Translations under genes and position numbers: made by a program
Shown: piece by piece, positions 1-10,020 of the stretch
Numbering within the stretch: the first letter of the stretch is position 1
How the letters are laid out: each line of letters begins with the position of its first letter
From: Allium sativum
Lineage: Eukaryota; Streptophyta; Magnoliopsida; Asparagales; Amaryllidaceae
NCBI GenBank assembly: GCA_030737875.1
Contig: CM060915.1
Coordinates: 904,588,677-904,652,676 of the forward strand
Direction: 5' to 3'
Length of the DNA stretch: 64,000 nucleotides
The notes under the pieces: generated by a model
What the model was told of the DNA's origin: nothing
The model's input: the letters and a program-made list of their open reading frames with translations, nothing else
The model's database searches: none

Positions 1-652
1 GAAGAGTTGAATGCACATACTGTAAATCAGGTACTTCCTTTTGTGATGCTATATATGTCACTATTGATTAATAATCTTCATCCAATCCTTTGGTAATTTA
101 AAAAACATGCTCACTTTCACTGATTGTATGTCCAGTGGCATTTAACTTGTAGCAGAGAGTTTTTACTTTTGTCAGACAATCACTCATTGTCATTCCGTCT
201 TTTCTTATGCATTGTAGTTGTCTTCTATATAACATAACTCTTGCTGCGGATTGTGAACTGAATATTTGCTCAATAGCATTCCATACTGCAAATGATGTGT
301 TGCATCCTATTACTCGAGATAACATGTTAGCACTAATAGATGATATTAACCATGATACGAGCAAGCTATCTTGTTTCTGAAACATCTTGTAATCTTCATT
401 ACTGACAAGATTTCCATCTTTGTCGTGTATCATTGCAGGTGGGATAGTGATAGTACCTCTGATGTATTCAAGAAGACCGTATCCCTTTAAAGATGCTTCA
501 ACTTGATACTTCCATAACATGTAATTATCCTCGTCTAAAGGGATGGTAATTATGTGGCTTTTTGGTTTTATCAAGGTGAAGTTTGGATGGGAAACGACTG
601 TGGGTTTACACTAGATGATGCTGAACTGGGTGGATCATTACTTCCTGCCATT
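1..652 (-). pseudogene. Ty1/copia gag N-terminal part, decayed and cut by window edge
   Basis: Read on the minus strand, 574..98 gives about 158 residues typical of the N-terminal gag of plant copia elements. It has HIITIPLDEDNYMLWKYQ near the start, then a region with NAIEQIFSSQSAARVMLYR and a tail with LCYKLNATGHTISESEH. This domain normally forms the capsid-like shell around element RNA. An ATG-like start (MAGSNDPP) lies at 652, but it is in another frame and a stop lies between, so the N-terminus is frameshifted. At 98 the frame stops; similarity resumes out of frame toward base 1 (QKEVPDLQYVHS-like). Pol is not in the window. I call it a pseudogene; the family assignment is firm, the copia lineage is not determined. 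Confidence 0.85.
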
Positions 653-1399
653 TTGAATCAAGAATGGTTGAAGTCAGAATTATCTTGGATGATAGTTGGA
701 TTGCAAAATCACTAAAAGTGGTTTCTGCAACTAGAATTCAAGTGGGTATTGGGAGAGATGCAATCAGCAAGCTTTCTTGATTAAGAGGAGGAATTCTTGG
801 ATGGCAAAATCACTGATGAAGTGATTTCTGCAACCAGAATTTAAGTGGGAGATAGATGAACTACGATAAGAAATGAGATTCTTGGACGACAAAATCACTG
901 TAAAGTGATTTCTGCAACCGAATCTCTGGTCAAATGATGACAACAATGTCAGATGACCGGAATTGCAGCCACAGCGGAAGAAGATGATGAGAATACTCTG
1001 ATTCAAACCTTTGGCAAGGCAATTCAGATCAAAAAATCGACTGATATGAACGGAACTCTGATCAAAGAAGGGCATTATCTCCGATGATAAAGAACGAACT
1101 GAGGAGAATTGCACAATACACCTTTTTTGATGATCTATAGTGCTTGAATGTTGATCTTAGTGAAAGATAAAAACCGTAATATGTTGTATTGATACAGAAA
1201 TTAAATGTTTGTACAGAAAACATAAAATATTTATAATACAGTCCTTAACGGTCAAGTTGCTGAGATGCAAATAAAAAGACTTGTAAATAAAGACATGGGA
1301 TAAAGCCCATGACCCATATACTGATGCGGTGAATTAATATTATGCTGAAGTGAATGGACGGTTTTCATTAAAAATTCTTGAAGATAATCCTTAGGCATA
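653..1399 (-). other. Upstream leader (and perhaps LTR part) of the copia remnant
   Basis: On the minus strand this lies upstream of the copia gag. It holds a degenerate tandem repeat (686..935) and an AT-rich TATA-like stretch around 1228..1242. I could not find a convincing LTR end or primer binding site, so the LTR boundary is unresolved. It stops at 1399, where element A begins. Confidence 0.4.
686..935. repeat. Degenerate ~100-bp tandem repeat in copia leader
   Basis: Three copies start near 686, 790 and 880. Each carries TTGGATGGCAAAATCACT followed by AAGTGATTTCTGCAAC. The AAATCACT/AGTGATTT part is a short inverted repeat, so every copy could fold into a small hairpin. Copies differ by substitutions and small indels. 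Confidence 0.7.
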
Positions 1400-3375
1400 T
1401 GTAACACCCCACCTCCACCAGGGTCACTCACAAGAGAATGCACTAGCTTTGGAGGGGCGTTGTCTAGGTAAACATGCATAGAAATATTACAAGACAGAAC
1501 ATATAAAACAGCGGAAGAAAAACCAAATTTCATTACCTCATAAAATTATAAGGTCTAAAGCCTTTTACATCAAAATGCCTTTAAGAGTCATTACATTGAA
1601 AACCTGTCTTGCAATATTTAAAGAAGCATAGAACCACAGTCATAAAATGTTCCCCAAGTAAAACGGTAATGCAGCCATAGCCAAGAAAAATCCAAGCCAT
1701 ACATGATGACCTTGAAGCAGAAGAAGTCCGAGCTAAATAACAGTATTTCCTCCCTGAAAACCTGGGTTGGGGGGGAAATGGAAGACAAAGAGGCGAAAGA
1801 AACGGGGTCAGTCATAAAGACTGGTAAGTCCTATCTACTTCCAGCATAAAAACAGGTAAAGGTAACATGACATGCATAAACTGAAAGTAAATATAAGGAT
1901 GATGACAAGATAGACAAGCTAAACCAAGGTAACAAGATGAACTACTGTATCAAGATAAACTACGGTCACTATGAATCAAGTATAAGATCCCAAGGTTCTA
2001 TCGAGTATAACATCCCAAGGTTCTATCGAGTATAACACCCCAAGGTTCTATCAAGTATATTTGCCCTGCACCTTCCGTACTAGTATCCCAACCCGTGTCA
2101 TGTGTTAGCTACAAAATGTCCCTTGCCCAATATCATGAAATGGTCCATGTCAACCTAATGTAGGTTTTCCCAACTCGTATGTTTCTTTCCATGTATATTT
2201 TTAGTCCTTTGCCGTAAATCCTACGGGCTTCCTCACGTAGTTCTAATACTATTTCAACATAGTTCCATTATCCTTGAAATCGTTTGGACTGTCACCCTTG
2301 ATCTAGCTGTGTTTTCTTACCATGAATTCTCGAATGTTCGGCTAGGATTTATGCCACCTAGGACCATTAGGGATTACGCTACCTACTAAACGTTTACGTA
2401 ACTCGGTTTGGGTTTAAGCCACCTAGGACCGCTAGGGATTACGCTACCCGTCAACCATGCCCTTTTTCCCACGTATGTATCGTGAATCGTTTTTCCATGT
2501 CTAGATGCACATGTATCTCAATGTGCCATCCGAGTCCCGTGACAGGGCTAATCAAGAAATACAGGATTCGGTCGGGAGCTTTAGGTTATCTGCCGATGCA
2601 TATATCAAGGTCAGTTTTTCTACCGGTGGTTATGGTCCCACGTGACCCCTCCCTCAACTACTGAAAGGCAATCCAAGAAAATCATGCACGAGAACTATAC
2701 TCCGGCCATCCATGCCCCACTTTCCTATTGGCCAACCTCACCCATAACTAGATAGCAAGTATATGGTCTGTTGGGAGTTCTCTGCCTTTCCGCATACGTA
2801 CACGATTTGACTAAAGATAGTAGGTAGTCGACGACGTGCTATCACAGGGCTAAACTAAGTATCGCCGACTCCACGCTAATCCACCCCAGTCTTTAGGTTG
2901 CTCGCACAACAACCAAGGCATACCCTTGGTTCTTCTACCGCATACCTTAACCTCTGTGAGCCCAGGCGGATCATCTGCAACCTCACAGAGGGATACCAAG
3001 AGTACCCTCACATCCCCCGAAGGTACCGCTTCGTCACCCAGTTTGCTGGAGCCTTTATCTAAGTCAAATAAACATTCGCTCCTCCTCGTGTGTTTGTTTT
3101 AAAACGATGACCTACCGTATCAGGTTACTCATCTATTTGTGAACTGGTCCAATTCTCTTGACTAAGAATTATTACTTAGTTATCCTTAACTAAGGTTTAT
3201 CACTTAGTTTCCCTTCCCGTTATCCTTATTAACTACGATTTTCCACTTAGTCCCCTGAACTAGGGTTTTGTCTAATGGGTTAAGTGTTGTCATTCGGGTT
3301 CATGACTTACCCCGCCTACGAATCATGTCAAAATTGTCTAAGTATTCAAGTTCAAGACTTAGCCCTACAAACCAT

Positions 3376-3775
3376 GTATCAAGTTAGTTAAGTATATCAA
3401 GAAGTTCATGACTTAAACCTAGATTATCGTGTCAGATTTTGTTAAGTATAGGTTAACTTAACCCTATCAAATTATCGTGTCAGATTGGTTAAGTATAGGT
3501 TATCTTAACCTCATCAAATCATCGAGTAAAATTGGTTTAAGTGTAGGTTAACTTAACCCCATTAAATTATCGAGTCGGATTGGTTAAGTATAGGTTAACT
3601 TAACCCCATTAAATTATCGAGTCGGATTGGTTAAGCATATTTAAGAGGTTCGTGACTTAACCCTATCAAATTATCAAGTCAGATTGGTTAAGTGTAAGTT
3701 AACTTAACCCCATCAAATTACCGAGTCGGATTGGTTAAGTGTAGGTTAACTTAACCCCATCCACTTGTCGTATTT
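3376..3775. repeat. ~50-60 bp tandem array with GGTTAAGT..ACTTAACC in LTR A
   Basis: Seven or so degenerate units follow the scheme ATTATCGAGTCGGATTGG, then TTAAGTATAGGTTAACTTAA, then CCCCATCAA. Each unit contains the inverted pair GGTTAA/TTAACC. The copy in the right LTR (about 11240..11640) has one unit fewer, so the array changes by unit gain or loss. Confidence 0.8.
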
Positions 3776-4031
3776 ATAATGGTTAAGTATCATTCTTATG
3801 GGTTTACTTAACCCTACCACGCATCGCGTTATCCCAGTCGGGTGTTATCAACCCATTTAGGTTAAACTAACCCATCCGCTAATCGTGTTATATGGTTAAG
3901 TGTCTTTAAGTAATCAAGTCCGGTCTTACTTAACCTACCCATTCATGTCATATCGGTTAAGTGCCATTAGTCAAACTAACTTAACCTTATCATGTGGCAT
4001 TAAGTAAATTAATGCACCCCAACCTCTCACA

Positions 4032-4235
4032 TTAGACTTTGTTGTGGTTACTGGTTACGCCGGGCGGGTCCGGCCAGCTTTACACCACAACCTAGTCTAA
4101 CCTCGAGTTTTGAGCGCGATATGACCAACTTCTCACATTGGGTCTTATTGTCTGTAGCTACTGGATTTGCCGGGCGGTTCCGGGCAGATTTATGCTACAA
4201 ACTCAACCCAACCTCGAGTTGGCCGCTTTCATGTT
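4032..4235 (-). other. Tandem pair of conserved stem-loop modules in LTR A
   Basis: Module one has arms TTAGACTTTGTTGTGGT (4032..4048) and ACCACAACCTAGTCTAA (4084..4100), which pair except for two bases. Its 35-nt loop contains GCCGGGCGGGTCCGG. Module two (about 4138..4212) repeats the plan with a weaker stem (CTGTAGC/GCTACAA) and the loop core GCCGGGCGGTTCCGGGCAG. Both are preceded by CTCACATT and followed by AACCTCGAG. They lie about 0.9-1.05 kb downstream of the TATA box in transcript sense. The same pair recurs in LTR families B, D and E here. Confidence 0.75.
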
Positions 4236-4424
4236 TTCCTACTTGTCATGTTCATGTCAAATTTAGGCTACGACAAAGTCCATGTTTTCCACTTATGCCC
4301 ATTGTCCCATTACTTAATTCATGTTAAGTTTCATTGCCCATCCCAAGTTTGCCTAAACTACCCAAGGCGTATTCCCAACGCAAGTGAAAGCGAGTCAACA
4401 TAGTAGGAATAATATGACAACATA

Positions 4425-4520
4425 TTGGCCCCAAACATGTATGATAGCATAAAGGGATTGGCCTCAAACATGTATGATAGCATAAAGGGATTGGCCTCAA
4501 ACATGTATAATAGAATAACA
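4425..4520. repeat. 33-bp tandem repeat, three copies
   Basis: Units start at 4425, 4458 and 4491 with TTGGCC(C/T)CAAACATGTAT followed by GATAGCATAAAGGGA. The third is slightly diverged. The same array sits at 12295..12390 in the right LTR, so it predates insertion of element A. Confidence 0.9.
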
Positions 4521-5080
4521 CTAGGTTCATCATCATAGGCATGTAAATGGTCATGAGGGGTTTAGGTTCTTTTACATGCATAAGCCCCAACTCAAGTTCA
4601 TATGAATGTTCCACAAGTCAAATTGTTCTAAGGGTCCATGCCAACATTCCACAAGTCAAGATTCAATCTTATATGATAAACTAGGTCAAACACAACATGA
4701 GTGGCATGATTTAATCACTAAGAAATAGCCCACAAGTCATAGGTTCAAGAGAGGGGCAAGACTAGATTCACATAGACTAACATACTTAGGTTTCATCTCA
4801 TTTTATTCCATGTCAGCATTAGAACTACCGTTTAGATCTAAAAGTAGCTAGAACTTACAAAGCGTGGCTAGAGATTTATGAGCAAGCCTTTGTCGTAGAA
4901 CGGTGTTGAGATGATGCTCTACTTCCTTGATTTGATGTAGAAAGCTTGCTCCTTTTACTTGAATCAAGTTTGCATGCTTAGGCTTTTGAAGTTGAAGATG
5001 GAGGCCATGATCAAGAGATATTTGGGCAGCACTTTGTTTTTAGGATGGTTTTTAGTGAATTAGGCTAGGTCTTAGGGTGT

Positions 5081-5090
5081 TTTTATAAAA
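5081..5090 (-). promoter_or_regulatory. Putative TATA box of LTR A
   Basis: TTTTATAAAA, read on the minus strand, lies about 460 bp inside the LTR 5' end and just downstream of the GTCGAC cluster. The right LTR has the mutated version TTTTGTAGAA near 13040..13050. The assignment is from position and sequence only. Confidence 0.5.
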
Positions 5091-5199
5091 GTTAGGACTA
5101 GTTTAGGCCCTTAGATTAACCCTAGTTTAGATCTGAACCATCCAATCTCGTCATAGGCCAACAGAACAGACCCAAAGGAGCAAGCAGGTGCACCAGGCC

Positions 5200-5311
5200 A
5201 ACCTGGTCCGACCAGGGAAGTCGACCCCCAGGTCGACTGCCCAGTCGACCTGGTCCCTGGGGGGTCGACTCCCCAGTCGACCTGGGGCTGGGCGGGAAAT
5301 TTCCCGCCCAG
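5200..5311 (-). promoter_or_regulatory. GTCGAC cluster and double E2F-like palindrome in U3 of LTR A
   Basis: About five GGTCGAC/GTCGACC motifs occur within 80 bp, followed by GGCGGGAAATTTCCCGCC (5291..5308), which extends to a perfect 24-bp palindrome at 5288..5311. That palindrome is two E2F consensus sites (TTTCCCGCC) back to back. The right LTR keeps the cluster in 24318..24410 and the double site, with one extra T, at 24416..24434. It lies upstream of the TATA box in minus-strand sense, which fits an enhancer role, though this is inference. Confidence 0.6.
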
Positions 5312-5549
5312 TCTGTTTGGGGCTAAATTCGAAATTTGAAAATCTGTTTTCGTTTTCTGATTTTTCGTGAAACTTCTAGAGGCCATATCTCGGTCATACG
5401 GACTCCGATTTACGAAATTTCGGACTCGTTTCCAACCAGGATTCCGAGACGAACGCAACGGCGCAACCCGTTTCTCTTGATTCTTATTTTAAAATTTAAT
5501 TCTGCCTTGATTCTTGTATTAACACGTTATAAAAATTTGGGTTGTTACA

Positions 5550-5565
5550 TTCTCCCCTCCTTAAA
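5550..5565 (-). other. Polypurine tract of element A
   Basis: On the minus strand this reads TTTAAGGAGGGGAGAA and abuts the 3' LTR. It is the site where plus-strand DNA synthesis would be primed. It is the same tract as in element B (21384..21396). Confidence 0.85.
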
Positions 5566-7637
5566 GGATTTCGTCCCCGAAATCTTCAAGTTAAGAAGAA
5601 CGTGTCCTACCATCCAATCATCCATCTACTCAATCATCAATCATAGGCATTCATTGTCCTTAAGAAATTTCTAATATCATATGAACATACGCAGAAAGTG
5701 TGTGTATATGTTCCTTATCTAATGCAAATGATCAGGCCTGATTGATCTTCTAAATGCAAAATATGTTTAGTGCCATGAATCCACATGTATGCAAATAGTC
5801 CTAGTCATATAAACACTATATGTGTGCACAACCATTCATCCATATGCAATATTCACATGATAACACATTCAAATTCATCCATAAACAAGTATAAACACGT
5901 ATACATATGAAATATGAAATGTGACTGAGCCGATCTAGTGCCTAGTGTGTATTTGTGCATCCACGAGCAACCACTTGCAACCATATCAATCATAACATGT
6001 TTTCAAATACATGTTTACATCCACAGGGTTCTACCTAAGGTCCTCAAGATAGGACCGAGAAGATAAGTAAGATAAACTCCTTTTGGATTACAAGAAATCC
6101 CTTTCTAAACCCAACCCATATCCTATAAAGCCCGAAAGGTTTAGTCAACCTAACAGACACCTTCAAACCCTGACATGTATTATTAACCGATGAGTCATAC
6201 CCCCTATGGTGTTTGCAACAGAAATAAGATCGAGAATAGGACCGAGAGGATATGCATAAAAGATAGCATGCGGGTAAGCTCTACAGGAAAACAGGGATCA
6301 AGAATATACTCTTAAAAAGAGATATGATGCGCGTATCTTGTCTTCAATCTTCTAAGTCGCATTTCCCTGAGCTTAATTCCATTGTGCTTTGACCATCTTT
6401 AACTTCATGATTTCGTGGCCTCTTAACTCCTATTTCCAAATATGAGCTGGAACTCACATCATTGTCGCCTCTCGTTCCACTTTTACTTATTCTCCCTCTA
6501 GTATACTTGGCTCAACCATATCCGTGCACTCATGGTTTCATGTAAACTCTCTAAAATTCACTAGTGAATCATGGATCTCGTTTATTCGCTCTACAGCATT
6601 CCACGCAGAAGAACTTATCTCTTGAAAACAAACAGATGCCAACCATGTTACCAAGTGTACTCACTAGAGTGATTTCCATAACTCATGCACAAGCGAAATG
6701 AACCATCCGCCTTAGTGGCGAACTCTACTCGAATGGATTACCAACAAATGCATCAAGAGATTCTGGGTAACCAATCATGACCGAACCCTAAAGGTTACAC
6801 GAGACTTCGAGGGTATTACCGAGGCAAGTCAAGAGCCTAACTACCCTCCTTTCAGAACCAAGAATGGCACCCTTACTGGATAACCACTCCATTCCTAGAA
6901 TTCAACCCATAGTTTAAAAGCATAAGCATTATTCCTAAAAGTCATAGGCGTCCTCAAATCCAAACAAGTCATGAATAAATGGACCGATTCCTCAACAAGA
7001 TTTGAGACAAAAATGGGATCCTCTACTATGCTAGTACGAAGGTGCAGAGACTCAACTATCGAAGCAAACTTAAATGATGCGGTGATCAAACCAAAGTCCT
7101 GACGGGATGATAGAGAAGAAAAGCTAAACCTTTCACAGAAACGTTACCACCCTTCTTAGGTACGCTAACAGTGAGAGCATACAATTTCCCTCTCGATGAT
7201 CTTGTCTTCGTCTCATAATAATTGACTATCTTTCCCTCGATACTCTCTCTTGTCATGGGTTTTATCATTCACCCTTTTCCTCCTTTGTGGATTAAAACAT
7301 ACCAACAAGTTGCTTGTCCTTAAGCTTGTATTCTTTATCCTTGTTCTTACTATCCTTTCTTATAACGCGGTAACTGGTCTCTCGAGAACTGCCTCCATCG
7401 TACCGAAAACACTGACGTAGTTAGAAAAGGATTAGTCGCAGTGTAAACCACTGTGACTACAGGTGGAGGAAAGAAAGGAAAAGAGATTCAATTAAGGAAA
7501 CAAAGGATAATGCTAAGGGCCTTTGGGGAATAGCCTTTAAAAATAAAACTTTCCTTGAAAAAAATGCTTCTTTGTAAACGGTTTTCAAATAGTTTTCAGA
7601 AGGTTTTAAAAACTTTTGCCCAGTCTGGTAACCTTCT
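5566..7637 (-). pseudogene. Deleted and frameshifted gag-pol remnant of element A
   Basis: Only shreds of the polyprotein remain. On the minus strand 7268..7086 resembles the stretch before the protease (LYALTVSV, then PVRTL). The segment 7089..6895 continues protease-like sequence (SIVESLHLRTSIVEDPIFVSN) in another frame. Near 6700 a short reverse-transcriptase piece matching TKADGSLRL is visible. About 6345..6560 matches the chromodomain end of element B with many changes and stops. Zinc knuckles, most of reverse transcriptase, RNase H and integrase are absent. 5566..6340 corresponds to the 3' untranslated part of B and 7280..7637 to its leader. Non-functional. Confidence 0.8.
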
Positions 7638-7649
7638 GCTCTGATACCA
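7638..7649 (-). other. Primer binding site of element A (initiator tRNA-Met type)
   Basis: The minus strand reads TGGTATCAGAGC two bases after the 5' LTR end. This is the standard plant complement to the 3' end of initiator methionine tRNA, where minus-strand synthesis starts. Confidence 0.9.
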
Positions 7650-7651
7650 AA

Positions 7652-8401
7652 TGTAACACCCCACCTCCGCCAGGGTCACTCACAAGAGAATGCACTAGCT
7701 TTGGAGGGGCGTTGTCTAGGTAAACGTGCACAGAAATATTACAAGACAGAACATATAAAACAACGGAAGAAAAACCAAATTTCATTACCTCATAAAATTA
7801 TAAGGTCTAAAGCCTTTTACATCAAAATGCCGTTAAAAGTCATTACATTGAAAACCTGTCTTGCAATAGTTAAAGAAGCATAGAACCACAATCATAAAAT
7901 ATTCCCCAAGTAAAACGGTAATGCAGCCATAGCCAAGAAAAGTCCAAGCCATACATAATGACCTTGAAGCAGAAGAAGTCCGAGCTAAATAACAGTATTT
8001 CCTCCCTGAAAACCTGGGGGGGGGGGAGAATGGAAGACAAAGAGGCGAAAGAAACGGGGTCAGTCATAAAGACTGGTAAGTCCTATCTACTTCCAGCATA
8101 AAAACAAGTAAAGGTAACATGACATGCATAAACTGAAAGTAAACATAAGGATGATGACAAGATAGAAAAGCTAAACCAAGGTAACAAGATGAACTACTGT
8201 ATCAAGATAAACTACGGTCACTATGAATCAATTATAAGATCCCAAGGTTCTATCGAGTATAACATCCCAAGGTTTTATAGAGTATAACATCCCAAGGTTC
8301 TATCAAGTATATTTGCCCTGCACCTTCCGTACTAGTATCCCAACCCGTGTCATGTGTAAGCTACAAAATGTCCCTTGCCCAATGTCATGAAATGGTCCAT
8401 G
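7652..8401 (-). repeat. Element A 5' LTR, segment 1
   Basis: Begins TGTAACACCCCACCTCCGCC at 7652 and is collinear with 1400..2150 of the left LTR. It ends with ccatg (8397..8401), the left target duplication of the inserted LTR-like element at 8402. Confidence 0.9.
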
Positions 8402-10015
8402 CGTAATGACCCGTATTCTACACACCATAGGATCGTAGAATATTTATTTCTTTCCCATATGAAGTTGTATGGTCATGTAACTTTGGGAAACATCTATTAG
8501 AGTCATTTCCCATGTTCATGATTTTTGTCGATTTTTAAATGACCATTTTGCCCCTAATTGGTACTTTTTTGGCCATAACTTTTGAATGGAAAGGAATTTT
8601 GACCTGAAACCACTTCCATTAGATTCGTTTGATGGTTTACCTTTCCGTAGAGAGGTCACAATAGCCAAACGGACTTACGGTTTGGGAGATATGGCTGAAA
8701 CAAGGTTTGGAGTGTGAAAAACTGCTTAACCGGGCCAAATCGGGTGATTAGCGAGTAGGGCCATAACCCATTTCGGGATTAGGGTTATGGGGAGGCTGAA
8801 ATGAGATAGAGGATCATTCCATTTCAGTTTTCTAGCCTCCACTTATCACTAAGGATCCCTAAAAATGGCCACCAACCTCTAAATCACCTCAAAATCATCT
8901 TTTGGTCAAGGATTTGGCTTAGCAACCCCTAATCAAGGAAGATCTTCATCAAATCAACATAGGAGCTGCTGTTGGCATTGAGATTCACATCAAATCAGAG
9001 AATCATTTCAGATCTTAGTTTATTTGTGGCTAAGGTGAGTGATTTGCATAGTTTTACACTAATTATGGCTAATTAGGGGTGATTAGTGTTAATTAGCGAA
9101 TTTAAACATGATAAAATTCTGAAAAAAATGTTTATAAAATTCGGAATGATGTTTTAGACCTCTGTTAGAAATTTGGTTCCATTTGGTTAAGTTTTGCTAA
9201 TCATATCATTAGTTTTGCTTAAAACATGCTTAAAGGAAAATATGGGGTTTTGGTCATGTTTGATCCATTTTGATATGTCATATTGTTGTTTTGGTGTTTG
9301 TGGTTGATTCCCTATGTTCCTATGATTGTATGATATGCCTTGTGGTTGATTAGAAGTGTTAGATTGGTCGAAAACGCCGTCGAGAGGCGAAAATAGCTTG
9401 CTGGAATGGTGCAGGTTTTAGGACCAGGAAAAACCGACCAGGATCTTGACCGACCGCGGGGAAAACAGAACGACCGACCAGGTTCCAGACCGACCAGGAA
9501 TGAAGGAGGACGACCAACCAGAAATGGTGAAGGAGACCGACCGACCCGAGCTCCAGAACGACCGACCAGGGGTGGTGAAAGTTAGACCGACCAGGGGGAC
9601 AAAACCGACCGACCAGGTTTGGTGAAATGCGACCGACCAGGAGGCTTCCACGTATTATATATATATATATACACATTCTCCCTGTGTCATTGGTGGTCGC
9701 TACTTGGGCATTAGTAGTGTACCTCATTTATCTTACTTTGCTTTGATACAATTGAAAAGTTGTAATAAGCTGTATTCTGAATTTTCCGCTGCTATGATGT
9801 TTAGTTCTGATTTTCAGCTTATACACTGTCTCACCTATTTTATGTCAAGTATGTTATTATTATATTTTGTTCTATGCGCTGTGAGACATTCTACAGGTTC
9901 TTGTATGTTCATTTCCTTCTTCCTTTTCCTTCTGACGACCCGTTCCGTGCTAACTGGACACGTGTACAGCGCACTTTTGGAGTAAATGTCGGTTGGTGCG
10001 GGGCGGGCCGCCACA
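8402..10015 (+). mobile_element. Probable solo LTR inserted in LTR A
   Basis: The left LTR is uninterrupted at this point, so the 1614 bp are clearly an insertion. Flanks ccatg (8397..8401) and gcatg (10016..10020) form a 5-bp target duplication with one mismatch. The ends CGTAATGACCC and GGGCCGCCACA fit a TGTAATGACCC...CA type LTR whose first T has become C. No coding region, primer site or polypurine tract is present. A GACCGACC array and a (TA)n TATA region (about 9654..9672) lie in the last third. Solo LTR formation by recombination is the simplest reading; a different non-autonomous element is not excluded. Confidence 0.7.
9421..9650. repeat. GACCGACCAGG motif array in the solo LTR
   Basis: About ten copies of (C/A)GACCGACCAGG or close variants occur in 230 bp with irregular 10-30 bp spacing. 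They sit directly upstream of a TA-rich promoter-like stretch. The reading frames across them are a by-product of the repeat and not credible proteins. Confidence 0.75.
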
Positions 10016-10020
10016 GCATG

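Larger units (their letters stand above)
1400..5549 (-). repeat. Element A 3' LTR (4150 bp)
   Basis: Uninterrupted LTR, from TGTAACACCCC (1400) to ...GTTGTTACA (5549), next to a polypurine tract on its right. In minus-strand order it contains the GTCGAC cluster and E2F-like palindrome (5200..5311), a TATA box (5081..5090), 33-bp repeats (4425..4520), two stem-loop modules (4032..4235) and a GGTTAAGT-type tandem array (about 3376..3775). Outside its insertions the right LTR is collinear and very similar. Confidence 0.9.

Noticed and set aside
4121..4614. Short open frames duplicated at 11991..12484
   Set aside because: Both sets sit in the two LTR copies over stem-loops and 33-bp repeats. Conservation follows from LTR identity, not coding.
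9359..9727. Open frames across the GACCGACC array
   Set aside because: Produced by the repeat itself (GRS/WSV repeats), lying in non-coding LTR DNA.
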